In this document: positions 1 through 8,900 of the stretch, piece by piece
How positions within the stretch are numbered: position 1 is the stretch's first letter
How the letters are laid out: each line of letters opens with the position of its first letter
From: Pseudomonas sp.
Lineage (GTDB): Bacteria; Pseudomonadota; Gammaproteobacteria; Pseudomonadales; Pseudomonadaceae
NCBI GenBank assembly: GCA_007713455.1
Contig: VMRT01000007.1
Span: 1 to 64,000, forward strand
Direction of reading: 5' to 3'
DNA length: 64,000 nucleotides
Made by a program: the position numbers and the translations under genes
The notes under the pieces: generated by a model
Database searches by the model: none
What the model was told of the DNA's origin: nothing
The model's input: only the letters and a program-made list of their open reading frames with translations

Positions 1-28
1 AGGCGTGAACGTGGTGCTGAAACCTGTC

Positions 29-51
29 AAAAAGGCCTGAAGTCAGGCCTT
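29..51 (-). terminator. Rho-independent terminator of the topoisomerase IB gene
   Basis: On the minus strand an AAGGCCT/AGGCCTT hairpin with a short loop is followed by five T. It lies about 90 bases past the stop codon of the topoisomerase gene, in the right direction to end that transcript. Confidence 0.65.
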
Positions 52-137
52 GTGTGGACTCCGTTAGGCCAAAGCGCTTGAAAAAGCGCCAAACCGGACG
101 GGTTGGGGCAGTTGAAGCCGAGTTTTTCAACGGCCTG

Positions 138-1247
138 CTAGCGCTTCAGCCCCGCCGCTTTGCGGAGAAAAGCCAGCAACGCAACCTCTTCGGCGCTGAG
201 CCACTTGCGTTTGCGCGCGGCGCGCACATCAGTCAGTTCGCCTGCGCTGAAGGCTTGCAGAATCGCCGGGTGGATGTAGCACTGGCGGCAGACCGCAGGG
301 GTGTTGCCCAGCTGGCTGGCGACCTGCTTCACCGTCTCGACCAGATTCTGCTTGGCGACGGCTTCCGTGGATGCGTCCAGCTTGCGTAGCCGTTCCAGTG
401 CCAGCGCGCTTCCGGCCCAGGTGCGATAGTCCTTGGCGGTGAAGTCGCGACCGGTCATTTCGCGAAGATATAGGTTCACGTCGTTGGAGCTGACCGCGCG
501 GCGCTGACCATCTTCATCCAGGTACTGAAACAGCTGCTGGCCCGGCAGCTCCATGCAGCTGCGCATCAGCCTGGCCAACCGACGGTCGCGCAGGGTGACT
601 TCGTGCTCCACGCCGCTCTTGCCTCGAAAGTGGAAGCGGATCGAGGTGCCTTTGACATCCACGTGACGCGTACGCAGGGTCGTCAGCCCGTAGGATCGGT
701 TGTCCCTCGCATAGCGCGAGTTGCCGATCCGGATCAGGGTCGACTCCAGCAACATGACCACCAGGGCCATGACCTTCTCACGCGCCATGCCGGGTCTAGC
801 CAGGTGTTTTTCCAGATCGCGGCGCAGTTTCGGCAAGGCTTCACCGAACTCGAGCATTCGTTCGTACTTGTTGCTGTCGCGAATCTCTCGCCAACGTGTG
901 TGATAGCGGTATTGCTTCCGTCCACGGGCGTCGCGCCCGGTCGCCTGAAGATGCCCTTGAGCATCCGGGCATATCCATACGTCACGATAAGCGGGTGGGA
1001 TCGCCAGCTTGTTGATGCGACGAATTTCCTCCTCGTCGCGAATGCGCTCGCCGTTCGGCTCGAAGTAGACGAACTTGCCGCGCAGTCGCCTGCGGCGGAT
1101 GCCCGGCTGGGAATCATCGACGTAATGCAGGTCCGGCGGCAGTGTTGGGCACAGTAGCGTACCGGTGTCGCCGGTCTCATCGGCAGGAACAGGGCGAGTG
1201 CCCTCGGCCAGGGGCACCGGGTCGTCCATCAGAGTGTCGTTGCGCAT
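138..1247 (-). CDS. DNA topoisomerase IB
   Basis: A 369-residue type IB topoisomerase of the bacterial/poxvirus-like family, which relaxes supercoils through a 3'-phosphotyrosine intermediate. The N-terminal domain (about 40-125) contains PPAYRDVWICP, typical of the family. The catalytic domain carries RIGNSRYARDN (conserved Arg), FRGKSGVEH (catalytic Lys region), and NTPAVCRQCYIHP near the C-terminus, where the Tyr at about residue 324 is the expected nucleophile. The length fits bacterial members (about 320-370). The start is the first ATG; the RBS is weak and an ATG six codons on is an alternative. The gene lies downstream of a 54-aa ORF on the same strand and is followed by a terminator. 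This is an accessory enzyme, not the essential TopA. Confidence 0.93.
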   Translation of the reverse strand: MRNDTLMDDPVPLAEGTRPVPADETGDTGTLLCPTLPPDLHYVDDSQPGIRRRRLRGKFVYFEPNGERIRDEEEIRRINKLAIPPAYRDVWICPDAQGHLQATGRDARGRKQYRYHTRWREIRDSNKYERMLEFGEALPKLRRDLEKHLARPGMAREKVMALVVMLLESTLIRIGNSRYARDNRSYGLTTLRTRHVDVKGTSIRFHFRGKSGVEHEVTLRDRRLARLMRSCMELPGQQLFQYLDEDGQRRAVSSNDVNLYLREMTGRDFTAKDYRTWAGSALALERLRKLDASTEAVAKQNLVETVKQVASQLGNTPAVCRQCYIHPAILQAFSAGELTDVRAARKRKWLSAEEVALLAFLRKAAGLKR

Positions 1248-1267
1248 GTATGACCGTTCCCGCTATG

Positions 1268-1295
1268 GCCTCGCCGGGGTAGCTACCGGCGAGGC
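1268..1295. other. 10-bp inverted repeat in the leader of the topoisomerase IB gene
   Basis: GCCTCGCCGG and CCGGCGAGGC flank an 8-base loop, between the 54-aa ORF (ends 1308) and the topoisomerase start (1247). It is followed by TTTT only on the plus strand. It would therefore act as a terminator only for plus-strand transcription; on the minus strand it is a leader hairpin. Confidence 0.45.
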
Positions 1296-1307
1296 TTTTG
1301 GATGGGC

Positions 1308-1472
1308 TCAACTGTCCTTTTCGTTGCTGTTGCGCATCAGCAATCGAATGGCTGCGACCAGCTCGTCGATGGCTTCGCGATAGAGCTCGGGTTTGGCTTC
1401 GGTTTCAGCCTGATCGGCATGTTTGCGCGCGGTGTCGAGGTGGTCGTTGATCGATGAATAGTCGCCAAGCAT
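1308..1472 (-). CDS. Small acidic helical protein, 54 aa, unknown function
   Basis: Not recognised. The ATG at 1472 is preceded by CAGGAG six bases upstream, a good RBS, so I choose it over the upstream in-frame ATG at 1634, whose extension would overlap the end of the DUF421 gene. The 54 residues are charged and predicted almost wholly helical (DHLDTARKHADQAETEAK, then ELYREAIDELVAAIRLLMR), with no cysteines and no membrane segment. A small cytoplasmic helical hairpin is the most that can be said. It lies 101 bases downstream of the DUF421 gene on the same strand and may be cotranscribed with it or with topoisomerase IB. Confidence 0.6.
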   Translation of the reverse strand: MLGDYSSINDHLDTARKHADQAETEAKPELYREAIDELVAAIRLLMRNSNEKDS

Positions 1473-1573
1473 GGTGTGCTCCTGCTGCAGTGAGTAGAGA
1501 AGGCTATCCAGGAAGCGAATTCCGGCGCCTCTAACAACTGACCGGCCAGCAGGATGGCGGTTCTGACCGTGTA

Positions 1574-2266
1574 TCAGCGCGATCTCTGTGTGGAAAGCGC
1601 CTTCGACCAGGTTGGATTGGAACACCGCGGGCATTGTTGGCTTTGCTGGCTCTCCAGCGCCTGGGGAAAACCGCAGCGGCTGCAGGCGTACATGCCGGCC
1701 GCCGGAACCTGGCGGAAGACCGGTCGGTATTCCGGCGGGAGGACGGACAATCCAGGGCGTACCGCGTGGTCCTCATGGAAGAACAGGCTGACGTTGCCAT
1801 CGTTCTCGAGAATGCCGAGTCTGACTTGGCCAAGATGCTCGACCCCTTGCTGCCGCAGCTCCATGAAGAACTCATCGGCAGAAATGTTCAGGCTATCGAG
1901 GCTACGCAGCTCATAGATGCCGTCGCGAATAATGGTGACGGGACGGCCTTCGAGCCAGGCTTCGAATCGCGGGCTGCGATTCATGAAGAACACCGTGAGG
2001 CGGTACAGCGCCAGCAGGGTGGCGAACACCGCTGCGACCGGCAGCAACGGCACGTCTTCGTAGAATGAAACGTCGCCCGCGGCGGAGCCAAGGGTCAGGA
2101 TAATCACCAGCTCGAACACCGAAAGCTGGCGAATGCCGCGACGGCCGCTGACCTTGAGAAAGACGAACACGGCGACGAAGGCCAGCAATGCCCGCAACGC
2201 CACTTCGGCGACGAACATCAAGGGAAATTCGTGCAGAAGCATGCGCTGCATGTCAAAGGGGGTCAT
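1574..2266 (-). CDS. DUF421 (YetF/YcaP-like) membrane protein with C-terminal zinc ribbon
   Basis: A 230-residue protein of the DUF421 family, whose biochemical role is unclear. Two or three hydrophobic segments lie in residues 15-95 (VALRALLAFVAVFVFLKVSG, FELVIILTLGSAAGD, LLPVAAVFATLLALYRLTVFF). The signature KVSGRRGIRQLSVFELVIIL and a soluble domain with EGRPVTIIRDG follow. An unusual tail carries C195-x2-C198 and C212-x2-C215, a likely zinc ribbon. Typical family members end soon after the soluble domain. GGAAGGA lies about 9 bases before the ATG at 2266. The family assignment is firm; the metal binding is inferred from the cysteine spacing. Confidence 0.88.
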   Translation of the reverse strand: MTPFDMQRMLLHEFPLMFVAEVALRALLAFVAVFVFLKVSGRRGIRQLSVFELVIILTLGSAAGDVSFYEDVPLLPVAAVFATLLALYRLTVFFMNRSPRFEAWLEGRPVTIIRDGIYELRSLDSLNISADEFFMELRQQGVEHLGQVRLGILENDGNVSLFFHEDHAVRPGLSVLPPEYRPVFRQVPAAGMYACSRCGFPQALESQQSQQCPRCSNPTWSKALSTQRSR

Positions 2267-2340
2267 CTTGAATCGTCCTTCCAGGCGCTCGGTGCGATTT
2301 CTTCAAGCTCGGCTTTAGCTGACGCCGACGTCCACCACGG

Positions 2341-2622
2341 TCAGCGCGCGGCTGCTATCTCGAATTCCAGGTTGATTCCGTCACCGCTGCCGTCGCCCAC
2401 CACCGAGCCGGTTGCGGGCTTGTGGCTGACGGCTCGACCGTCATAGAAATCGCTCAGGTGCCGCTGTGCGATTTCGCCTATGTGCGTGATCAGGCCCGGC
2501 ATCTGGGCATCTCGCGGCACGATGAAGTGCAGTATCACGGTATGCGCGCCGGGGTCTTGCGGAAGGTCTGCGAGGCCGCAGCTTTGCCATTGATCGTTGA
2601 CGTACGCTTCTGCACCTTTCAT
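2341..2622 (-). CDS. Hypothetical protein, 93 aa
   Basis: Not recognised. The ATG at 2622 is chosen because CAGGAG lies six bases upstream; an ATG six codons earlier precedes that RBS. The 93 residues begin MKGAEAYVNDQWQSCGLAD, then have a hydrophobic strand (HTVILHFIVPRD) and a Gly/Asp-rich end (GSVVGDGSGDGINLEFEI). There is one cysteine, no signal peptide and no membrane segment. It reads as a small soluble alpha/beta protein. It lies 74 bases upstream of the DUF421 gene on the same strand. Confidence 0.6.
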   Translation of the reverse strand: MKGAEAYVNDQWQSCGLADLPQDPGAHTVILHFIVPRDAQMPGLITHIGEIAQRHLSDFYDGRAVSHKPATGSVVGDGSGDGINLEFEIAAAR

Positions 2623-2710
2623 GAGTTTCTCCTGTTTCACGTGGTGCTGTTAAGACCGTCAAACACGCGAATGGATCAGTAGAGCAGTTGGCGTAGCCGA
2701 ATTCGGGACA

Positions 2711-2744
2711 TGAAAAAAGGCCTGGGGCACCGCCGCAGGCCTTT
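2711..2744 (-). terminator. Rho-independent terminator downstream of the 89-aa ORF
   Basis: AAAGGCCTG pairs with CAGGCCTTT across an 11-base loop. On the minus strand the stem is followed by a run of six T. It lies just past the stop codon at 2763 and separates the 89-aa gene from the 93-aa gene. Confidence 0.7.
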
Positions 2745-2762
2745 GTTCGTTGCAAGCCATGG

Positions 2763-3032
2763 TTACTCTGGCATGTGCCAGGGCGACAGATGCGCGCCGT
2801 CGCGGCTCAGCTGCGCGCGAGTCTGTTCCAGGGTTTCGCCGAGCTTCACGGGATCGGTGAACACGCTGCTGGACATCTTGCAGCGGCCTAGCAGACGGGC
2901 CTCGTCGCGGTCGACGACGGTGATGCTGACTTCACCGTTGCCTTCGGGCAGCGTCCAGGCAACGCACTGGAAGGGCTTGAACGCGCGGTCGGTGATCAAA
3001 AGGGCTTCATTGATACGCAGCGGGGTGTGCAT
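2763..3032 (-). CDS. Hypothetical protein, 89 aa
   Basis: Not recognised. It is an 89-residue soluble protein with no signal peptide or membrane segment; a central strand-rich part (GEVSITVVDRDEARLLGRC) is followed by a charged helix (GETLEQTRAQLSRDG). The start at 3032 has only a weak upstream AGAGA. A clear terminator follows the stop, so it is probably monocistronic. Codon use looks like that of its neighbours. Confidence 0.5.
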   Translation of the reverse strand: MHTPLRINEALLITDRAFKPFQCVAWTLPEGNGEVSITVVDRDEARLLGRCKMSSSVFTDPVKLGETLEQTRAQLSRDGAHLSPWHMPE

Positions 3033-3435
3033 GGGGCATGTCTCTCTGTGTGATACCCAAAATATCTGCAGCCAAGCTCGTTGGCGTTGGCCTTACATTG
3101 CAGTTGATGTACCCAGAGGACTGACGAGTCACATGCGAGTTCGAAAAAATTTGAAGGGCTTTGCAATTAGCCAAAAGTATAACGTTGACGCCTGGCCGAG
3201 TCGGCTTAGTACGTTTGAGCTAACTCCCTGTAAATATTGAAAAACTTCGCAACGCCATGCACAGCGTGAGGGAATCGGCACGGGACGCAAAAAAAATCCC
3301 GTGCGACAACCTGTCGCGACGGGAAATGTATCGAATCTCTAAGGGCGTGCTCCGCGATGGAGCGTGGGGCGGGGCGCCTGCATCGTCGAAGTGCCTGCGG
3401 CCTGCTCATCTGGCGGGTCGCAGGCAAAGGGTTTA
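3033..3435. other. 403-base intergenic region: only a terminator recognised
   Basis: Apart from the terminator at 3289-3323 I find no gene-like ORF, RNA gene or clear operator here. The part near 3033-3240 is more A+T-rich than its surroundings and probably carries the promoter of the 89-aa gene. Confidence 0.5.
3289..3323 (-). terminator. Rho-independent terminator of the chemoreceptor gene
   Basis: On the minus strand an 11-bp stem with one bulged base (CCCGT+GCGACA with TGTCGC+ACGGG, 3-base loop) is followed by A and eight T. It lies about 110 bases past the stop of the chemoreceptor gene. Confidence 0.75.
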
Positions 3436-5070
3436 TCAGACCTTGAACTGGCTCAGCAGACGATTCAGCTGATCGGCGAGTTCGCCAAGGCGCTTACCAG
3501 CTTCACTGGACTGCTCGGCAGCCAGGGTGCTTTCCTGCGCCAGCCCGGCCGCCTGGGTCACGTTCTGGTTGATGTCCTCGACCACGTGGGACTGTTGCAG
3601 CGTGGCACTGGCGATGGATGCGTTCAGGCCTGAGAGGTTGCGCAGCGCCTGGGCAATTTCGCCAAGGCTCTCGCCGGCCTGGCTGGCTTGCTCTACGGTG
3701 AGCTGGGAGGCGCGATTGCTTTCCATGATCACGTTTACCGCAGCGCCGGAGTTCTTCTGCAGGCGTTCGATCATGCTATGTATCTCGGCAGTCGATTGCT
3801 GCGTGCGCTGCGCCAGCAGACGAACTTCGTCGGCCACCACGGCGAAACCGCGGCCCTGTTCACCGGCTCGGGCAGCTTCGATCGCGGCATTGAGCGCGAG
3901 CAGGTTGGTCTGCTCGGCGATCGAGCCGATCACTTCCAGTACCGAACCGATCTTGGTGGTTTCATCAGCCAGCGACTGAATCACGTCGACGGCCTGGCCG
4001 ATGGTCGCGGAAAGCTCGTCGATCTGCTGCAGGCTCGTTTCGATATTGCGCTGACCCTGGCCCGCCTGATTTTCGGCGTTGCCGACTTCGCTGGAGGCAT
4101 GCTCGGCGTTCTTCGCGACTTCCTGTACGGCGTAGGTGACTTCGTTGACGGCGGTGGCGACCTGCTCCATTTGCAGCATCTGCTGCTGGCTCTGCTCATG
4201 GGCCTGACCGGAAAGCTGGCTCAGCGAACGGGAGGACTGGTCCAGCGCGCCGGCTGTCTCGAACAGCTGACCGACCACGGTGCGCAGTTTTTGGGTGAAG
4301 CGGTTGAAGTCACGGCCAAGGGTGCTCAGCTCGTCGTTGCCGGATACGTCCAGAGTACGCGTCAGATCGGCTTCGCCACTGGCGATATTCGCCATCGCCG
4401 ACATGGTGTGGCGCAGGGGGCGCACGATGCTGCGGATCAGGATCGCCACCAGCACGGCCATGATTGCCGAGATAAACAGGCCGATCAGGGAAAAACGAGT
4501 CAGATAGTTCCAGAATTCCTGTTCGACATCGTCCACGTAGATGCCCGAGCCGATGATCCAGCCCCAAGGCTTGAACAACTGCACGTAGGAGATCTTCGGG
4601 ACCGGATCTGCTTCGCCTGGCTTGGCCCACATGTAGTCGACCAGACCAGCCCCGTCCCGCTGGGCGATCTTGACCATCTCGTTGAACAGTTCCTTGCCTT
4701 CCGGATCCTTGATCTTCGACAGGTCCTGGCCGTCCAGCTTCGGCTGCATAGGATGCATGATCATGGTCGGGCCGAGGTCGTTGATCCAGTAATAGTCCTG
4801 ACCGTCGTAGCGCAGCAGGCGGATCTGCTCCATAGCCGCCTTCTGGGCTTCACTCGTGGTCATGGCGCCACTGGTCTCCTGTGCCCGGTAGTACTCGAGC
4901 ACGCCGGATGCAGCCTCGACTATGTTCCGAGTTGCCTCCTGCTTGCCACGATACAAATCGGAGCGGACCTGCTGAATCATCAGCATGCCGAGGATGAACA
5001 GCATGAAGACGGCGACCACGGGGATCAGCCAGAGACGCTTGCTAATGGGAACGTTTCGCAGCAGATTCAT
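3436..5070 (-). CDS. Methyl-accepting chemotaxis protein with single Cache sensor
   Basis: A 544-residue transmembrane chemoreceptor that would control CheA in response to a periplasmic ligand. Layout: TM1 at about 13-31; periplasmic single-Cache domain at about 35-188 ([19 protein letters not shown] and [14 protein letters not shown] are typical of sCache_2); TM2 at about 191-212; a HAMP domain ([20 protein letters not shown]); then the long cytoplasmic helical hairpin with the conserved tip [20 protein letters not shown]. The receptor ends [10 protein letters not shown] and lacks the CheR/CheB-binding pentapeptide seen on some receptors. Ligands of such Cache domains are often small organic acids, but the ligand here cannot be read. 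It is monocistronic, with its own terminator, and divergent from uppP. Confidence 0.95.
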   Translation of the reverse strand: MNLLRNVPISKRLWLIPVVAVFMLFILGMLMIQQVRSDLYRGKQEATRNIVEAASGVLEYYRAQETSGAMTTSEAQKAAMEQIRLLRYDGQDYYWINDLGPTMIMHPMQPKLDGQDLSKIKDPEGKELFNEMVKIAQRDGAGLVDYMWAKPGEADPVPKISYVQLFKPWGWIIGSGIYVDDVEQEFWNYLTRFSLIGLFISAIMAVLVAILIRSIVRPLRHTMSAMANIASGEADLTRTLDVSGNDELSTLGRDFNRFTQKLRTVVGQLFETAGALDQSSRSLSQLSGQAHEQSQQQMLQMEQVATAVNEVTYAVQEVAKNAEHASSEVGNAENQAGQGQRNIETSLQQIDELSATIGQAVDVIQSLADETTKIGSVLEVIGSIAEQTNLLALNAAIEAARAGEQGRGFAVVADEVRLLAQRTQQSTAEIHSMIERLQKNSGAAVNVIMESNRASQLTVEQASQAGESLGEIAQALRNLSGLNASIASATLQQSHVVEDINQNVTQAAGLAQESTLAAEQSSEAGKRLGELADQLNRLLSQFKV

Positions 5071-5333
5071 GAATAGGGCTCGTGATGGGACTTTCTTATC
5101 GTTTTGTTCTGGCTGATCGGTGGGTCTGTCGCGCCACTGTCGACCTTCTGGTTGCGGTCGTTTCGCGGCACCCTGTATAGCTTTTCGGCCGCCCGTGGCT
5201 AAAAATGAGCCCCGTTTCGTTTGCAGAGGAATTTAGTTCTCTCGAACGAGTCAGAACAGCCGGCCAGATGGCTTTCTGACATATACCTTGGTTGCATTGA
5301 GTCGCGATGGGCTGCATCGCTTTAGGGGAATAG

Positions 5334-6164
5334 ATGGATCTTTGGGTTGCGATTCAGGCGTTGATTCTGGGCGTGGTCGAGGGTGTAACCGAGTTTCTGC
5401 CGGTATCCAGTACCGGTCACCAGATCATTGTTGCGGACCTGATCGGTTTTGGTGGCGAGCGGGCGCTGGCCTTCAACATCATCATTCAGCTCGGGGCAAT
5501 TCTCGCGGTGATCTGGGAGTATCGGCGCAAGATCCTGGACGTAGTGATTGGCCTGCCCAAGGAGTCTCAGGCGCAGAAGTTCACCTTGAACCTGCTGATC
5601 GCCTTCATGCCTGCAGTTGTCCTCGGTGTCGCTTTTGCCGACCTGATCCACGAATACCTGTTTAACCCCATCACCGTAGCCACCGCGCTGGTGATCGGCG
5701 GTGTCGTGATGCTCTGGGCCGAACGGCGTGATCACATCATTCGTGCCGAAACCGTCGACGACATGAACTGGGCACTGGCACTGAAAGTCGGCTTCGCCCA
5801 GTGCCTGGCACTGGTGCCCGGCACCTCGCGGTCGGGGTCGACCATCATTGGCGGCCTGCTGTTCGGCCTGTCGCGCAAGGCGGCTACCGAGTTCTCGTTC
5901 TTTCTGGCCATGCCGACCATGGTCGGCGCGGCGGTGTACTCCGGCTACAAGTACCGCGAGCTCTTTCAGCCGGGCGATTTCGCCGTGTTCGCGGTCGGAT
6001 TCGTCACCTCGTTCATCTTCGCGATGCTTGCCGTGCGGGCGCTGCTCAAGTTCATCGGCAATCACAGCTACGCGGCGTTCGCCTGGTACCGGATCGGCTT
6101 CGGCCTGCTGATTCTGGCTACCTGGCAGTTCGGGCTGATCGACTGGGCCAGCGCCCAGGGCTGA
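5334..6164 (+). CDS. uppP: Undecaprenyl-diphosphatase UppP (BacA)
   Basis: A 276-residue integral membrane enzyme that removes a phosphate from undecaprenyl diphosphate, recycling the lipid carrier for peptidoglycan and O-antigen synthesis. Both catalytic motifs are present: [14 protein letters not shown] at 16-29 (E16, E20, S26, H29) and PGTSRSGST at 162-170 (R166). Several hydrophobic helices cover the rest. The length matches the family (about 265-280). The ATG at 5334 is preceded by AGGGGA. It is divergent from the chemoreceptor and 93 bases upstream of an alpha/beta hydrolase that has no obvious functional link. Confidence 0.97.
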   Translation: MDLWVAIQALILGVVEGVTEFLPVSSTGHQIIVADLIGFGGERALAFNIIIQLGAILAVIWEYRRKILDVVIGLPKESQAQKFTLNLLIAFMPAVVLGVAFADLIHEYLFNPITVATALVIGGVVMLWAERRDHIIRAETVDDMNWALALKVGFAQCLALVPGTSRSGSTIIGGLLFGLSRKAATEFSFFLAMPTMVGAAVYSGYKYRELFQPGDFAVFAVGFVTSFIFAMLAVRALLKFIGNHSYAAFAWYRIGFGLLILATWQFGLIDWASAQG

Positions 6165-6257
6165 TCCATCGGCGGGATGTCGCGGCCTTCGCCCTGCTGA
6201 TACAGCGCACACGCGCGCCTGGCTTTGCCATAGTGAGGCCTCCAGTCAGGAGGCCTC

Positions 6258-7217
6258 ATGAACAGTACTGCGGACCATTTCCAGCTCGACCTGAACGGTA
6301 TATCCCTCAGCCTTTATAGCGCCGGCCCGGAAGAGGGCAGGCCTGTTTGGCTGCTGCATGGCTTCCCCGAGTGTTGGTATTCCTGGCGCAATCAGATCGA
6401 TTCACTGGTGGCGGCTGGTTATCGCGTGTTCGTTCCCGAGATGCGTGGCTACGGGCTCAGCGGCGCGCCAGTGGACGTCTCGGCCTACGATGTGCTGACG
6501 CTGTGTGGGGACGTTCGTGCGGCCATGGATCATTTCGGTCACCGGCAGGTGGCGCTAATCGGGCACGACTGGGGCGCAATGGTCGCCTGGTATCTCGCGT
6601 TGCTGGAGCCGGAGCGGGTCACCGCGCTGGTGACCATGTCGGTGCCCTTCGCCGGAAGACCGCGGCGGCCAGCGACCGAAATCATGCGCGAAGCCAGCGG
6701 TGATCGATTCAACTACATCCTCTATTTCCAGCAGCCCGGTCGAGCCGAGCGTGAACTGGATGCCGACATTGATCGTACCCTGCGCCTGTTGATGTATTAC
6801 CAGGAAGGGAACCTGTTGCTGCAGAACAAGCCTGCTGACGGCACCTTGTTCGAGGACGACATGCAGCCGGGGCTGTTGCCCGACTGGTGCTCAGAAGACG
6901 ATCTGGCGGTGTATCGGCAGACGTTCGCCGAGCACGGTTTTCGCGGTGCGCTGAACTGGTATCGCAACTTCGAACGCAACTGGCAGGTTACCGAGCCACT
7001 GCAGGGGCACAAGATCACGCAGCCGACCATGTTTTTGATCGGCGACCATGACCCGGTTGGTGAGCTTGAGGCCTACACGCTGAAGAAGATGCCGGAATGG
7101 GTGCCGGATCTGGAACGACACGAACTGGCGCCGTGTGGCCACTGGATTCAGAACGAACAGGCGGGGAGGGTGAATACGCTGCTACTGGACTTCCTTGCCC
7201 GCCGCTTTGCCAGCTGA
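6258..7217 (+). CDS. Alpha/beta hydrolase, epoxide-hydrolase-like
   Basis: A 319-residue cytoplasmic alpha/beta hydrolase. HGFPECWYSWR provides the oxyanion-hole HG-x-P motif of epoxide hydrolases. The nucleophile elbow GHDWG puts Asp at residue 104, as in epoxide hydrolases and haloalkane dehalogenases rather than Ser-type esterases. The catalytic His lies in CGHWIQNEQ (about 295), with an acid in GDHDPVGELE. A cap domain fills about 140-240. Epoxide hydrolysis to a diol is the likeliest reaction; the natural substrate is unknown. AGGAGG precedes the ATG. Haloalkane dehalogenase is the main alternative, less likely given the HGFPE motif. Confidence 0.88.
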   Translation: MNSTADHFQLDLNGISLSLYSAGPEEGRPVWLLHGFPECWYSWRNQIDSLVAAGYRVFVPEMRGYGLSGAPVDVSAYDVLTLCGDVRAAMDHFGHRQVALIGHDWGAMVAWYLALLEPERVTALVTMSVPFAGRPRRPATEIMREASGDRFNYILYFQQPGRAERELDADIDRTLRLLMYYQEGNLLLQNKPADGTLFEDDMQPGLLPDWCSEDDLAVYRQTFAEHGFRGALNWYRNFERNWQVTEPLQGHKITQPTMFLIGDHDPVGELEAYTLKKMPEWVPDLERHELAPCGHWIQNEQAGRVNTLLLDFLARRFAS

Positions 7218-7310
7218 TGCGTGGCACGGCGCGTTGCTGAGGCGTTGTCTATGAGTCTGCAGCGCCGTCTCCGAAGAAAGAGGCGCTGCGATACGCGGGC
7301 AGGGTGAGGA

Positions 7311-8900
7311 TCAGACGATTACGCCCTGGCTGCGCAGGTAGTCGTCGTAGCTGCCGCTGAAGTCGGTCACGCCGTTCTCCGACAGCTCGATGATGCGGGT
7401 CGCCAGCGAGCTGACGAATTCACGGTCGTGGCTGACGAAGATCAGCGTGCCCGGGTAGTTCTCCAGCGCCAGGTTCAGTGCCTCGATGGATTCCATGTCG
7501 AGGTGGTTGGTCGGTTCGTCCATCACCAGCACGTTGGGCTTCTGCAGGATCAGCTTGCCGAACAGCATGCGGCCCTGTTCGCCACCCGAGATGACCTTGA
7601 CCGACTTGAGGATCTCGTCGTTGGAGAACAGCATGCGGCCGAGGGTGCCGCGCACCAGCTGCTCGCCGCCCTGAGTCCACTGGCTCATCCAGTCGAACAG
7701 ACTGACGTCATCCTCGAAGTCATGGGCATGGTCCTGGGCGTAATAGCCGTAGTCGGCGCTTTCGGTCCATTTGACGCTGCCGCTGTCCGGGGTCAGTTCA
7801 CCAACCAGGGTGCGCAGCAGGGTGGTCTTGCCGATGCCGTTCGGACCGATGATCGCCACGCGCTCGCCGGCCTCGACGGTGAAGCTGAAGTTCTTGAACA
7901 GTTCCTTGTCGTCGAAGCCCTTGGACAGGCGCTCGACGGTCACTGCCTGGCGGTGCAGCTTCTTGGTCTGCTCGAAGCGAATGAACGGGCTGATACGGCT
8001 GGACGGCTTGACCTCGGCCAGCTGGATCTTGTCGATCTGCTTGGCGCGGCTGGTGGCCTGCTTGGCCTTGGAGGCGTTGGCCGAGAAGCGGCTGACGAAG
8101 GTTTGCAGTTCGGCGATCTGCGCCTTCTTCTTGGCGTTGTCCGACAGCAGCTGCTCGCGCGACTGGGTCGCCGCGGTCATGTACTCGTCGTAGTTGCCCG
8201 GGAACAGGCGCAGCTCGCCGTAATCCAGGTCCGCCATGTGGGTGCAGACCGAGTTCAGGAAGTGGCGGTCGTGGGAAATGATGATCATGGTGCTGTTACG
8301 CGCCGTGAGGATCGTCTCCAGCCAGCGGATGGTGTTGATGTCCAGGTGGTTGGTCGGTTCATCCAACAGCAGCACATCCGGATCGGAAAACAGCGCCTGG
8401 GCCAGCAGCACACGCAGCTTCCAGCCCGGTGCGACTTCGCACATCGGGCCGAAATGCTGCTCCAGCGGGATGCCCAGGCCAAGCAGCAGTTCTCCGGCAC
8501 GGGATTCTGCGGTGTAACCGTCCATTTCGGCGAACTCACCTTCGAGTTCGCCGACTTTCATACCATCCTCTTCGCTCATTTCCGGTAGCGAATAGATGCG
8601 GTCGCGCTCAGCCTTGACCTTCCACAGTTCCTCGTGGCCCATGATCACCGTGTCGATCACGTTGAATTCTTCGTAGGCGAACTGATCCTGGCGCAGCTTG
8701 CCCAGGCGCACGTTCGGCTCGAGCATCACCTGGCCGGCGGACGGTTCCAGATCGCCACCGAGAATCTTCATGAAGGTCGACTTGCCGCAGCCATTGGCGC
8801 CGATCAGGCCGTAGCGGTTGCCACCGCCGAATTTGACGGAAACGTTTTCGAACAGCGGCTTGGCACCGAACTGCATGGTGATGTTGGCGGTGGAGATCAA
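7311..8900 (-). CDS. ABC-F family ATPase, YbiT type
   Basis: A 529-residue soluble protein with two ABC cassettes, of the ABC-F class that acts on ribosomes rather than in transport. Cassette 1 has GANGCGKST and a DEPTNHLD Walker B; the linker at about 240-300 is charged ([15 protein letters not shown]); cassette 2 has GPNGIGKTT, the signature SGGEQGR and another DEPTNHLD. No membrane domain is present. I start at the TTG at 8900 ([17 protein letters not shown]), which gives the family's usual length and N-terminus, with AGGT upstream; the 20 extra residues of a longer reading do not look like protein of this family. It is convergent with the hydrolase gene. Confidence 0.92.
   Translation of the reverse strand: MISTANITMQFGAKPLFENVSVKFGGGNRYGLIGANGCGKSTFMKILGGDLEPSAGQVMLEPNVRLGKLRQDQFAYEEFNVIDTVIMGHEELWKVKAERDRIYSLPEMSEEDGMKVGELEGEFAEMDGYTAESRAGELLLGLGIPLEQHFGPMCEVAPGWKLRVLLAQALFSDPDVLLLDEPTNHLDINTIRWLETILTARNSTMIIISHDRHFLNSVCTHMADLDYGELRLFPGNYDEYMTAATQSREQLLSDNAKKKAQIAELQTFVSRFSANASKAKQATSRAKQIDKIQLAEVKPSSRISPFIRFEQTKKLHRQAVTVERLSKGFDDKELFKNFSFTVEAGERVAIIGPNGIGKTTLLRTLVGELTPDSGSVKWTESADYGYYAQDHAHDFEDDVSLFDWMSQWTQGGEQLVRGTLGRMLFSNDEILKSVKVISGGEQGRMLFGKLILQKPNVLVMDEPTNHLDMESIEALNLALENYPGTLIFVSHDREFVSSLATRIIELSENGVTDFSGSYDDYLRSQGVIV

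Noticed and set aside
3688..5076. Open frame of 462 codons antisense to the chemoreceptor
   Set aside because: His/Gly/Asp-rich translation with no domain, typical of the mirror frame of a high-G+C gene; the opposite strand encodes an unmistakable receptor.
7259..7289. Hairpin GCAGCGCC/GGCGCTGC between the hydrolase and the ABC-F gene
   Set aside because: 15-base loop and no T run on either strand; too weak to call a terminator.
7428..8588. Open frame of 386 codons antisense to the ABC-F gene
   Set aside because: Val/Gly/Leu/His-rich shadow frame with no family features; the ABC-F protein is complete on the other strand.
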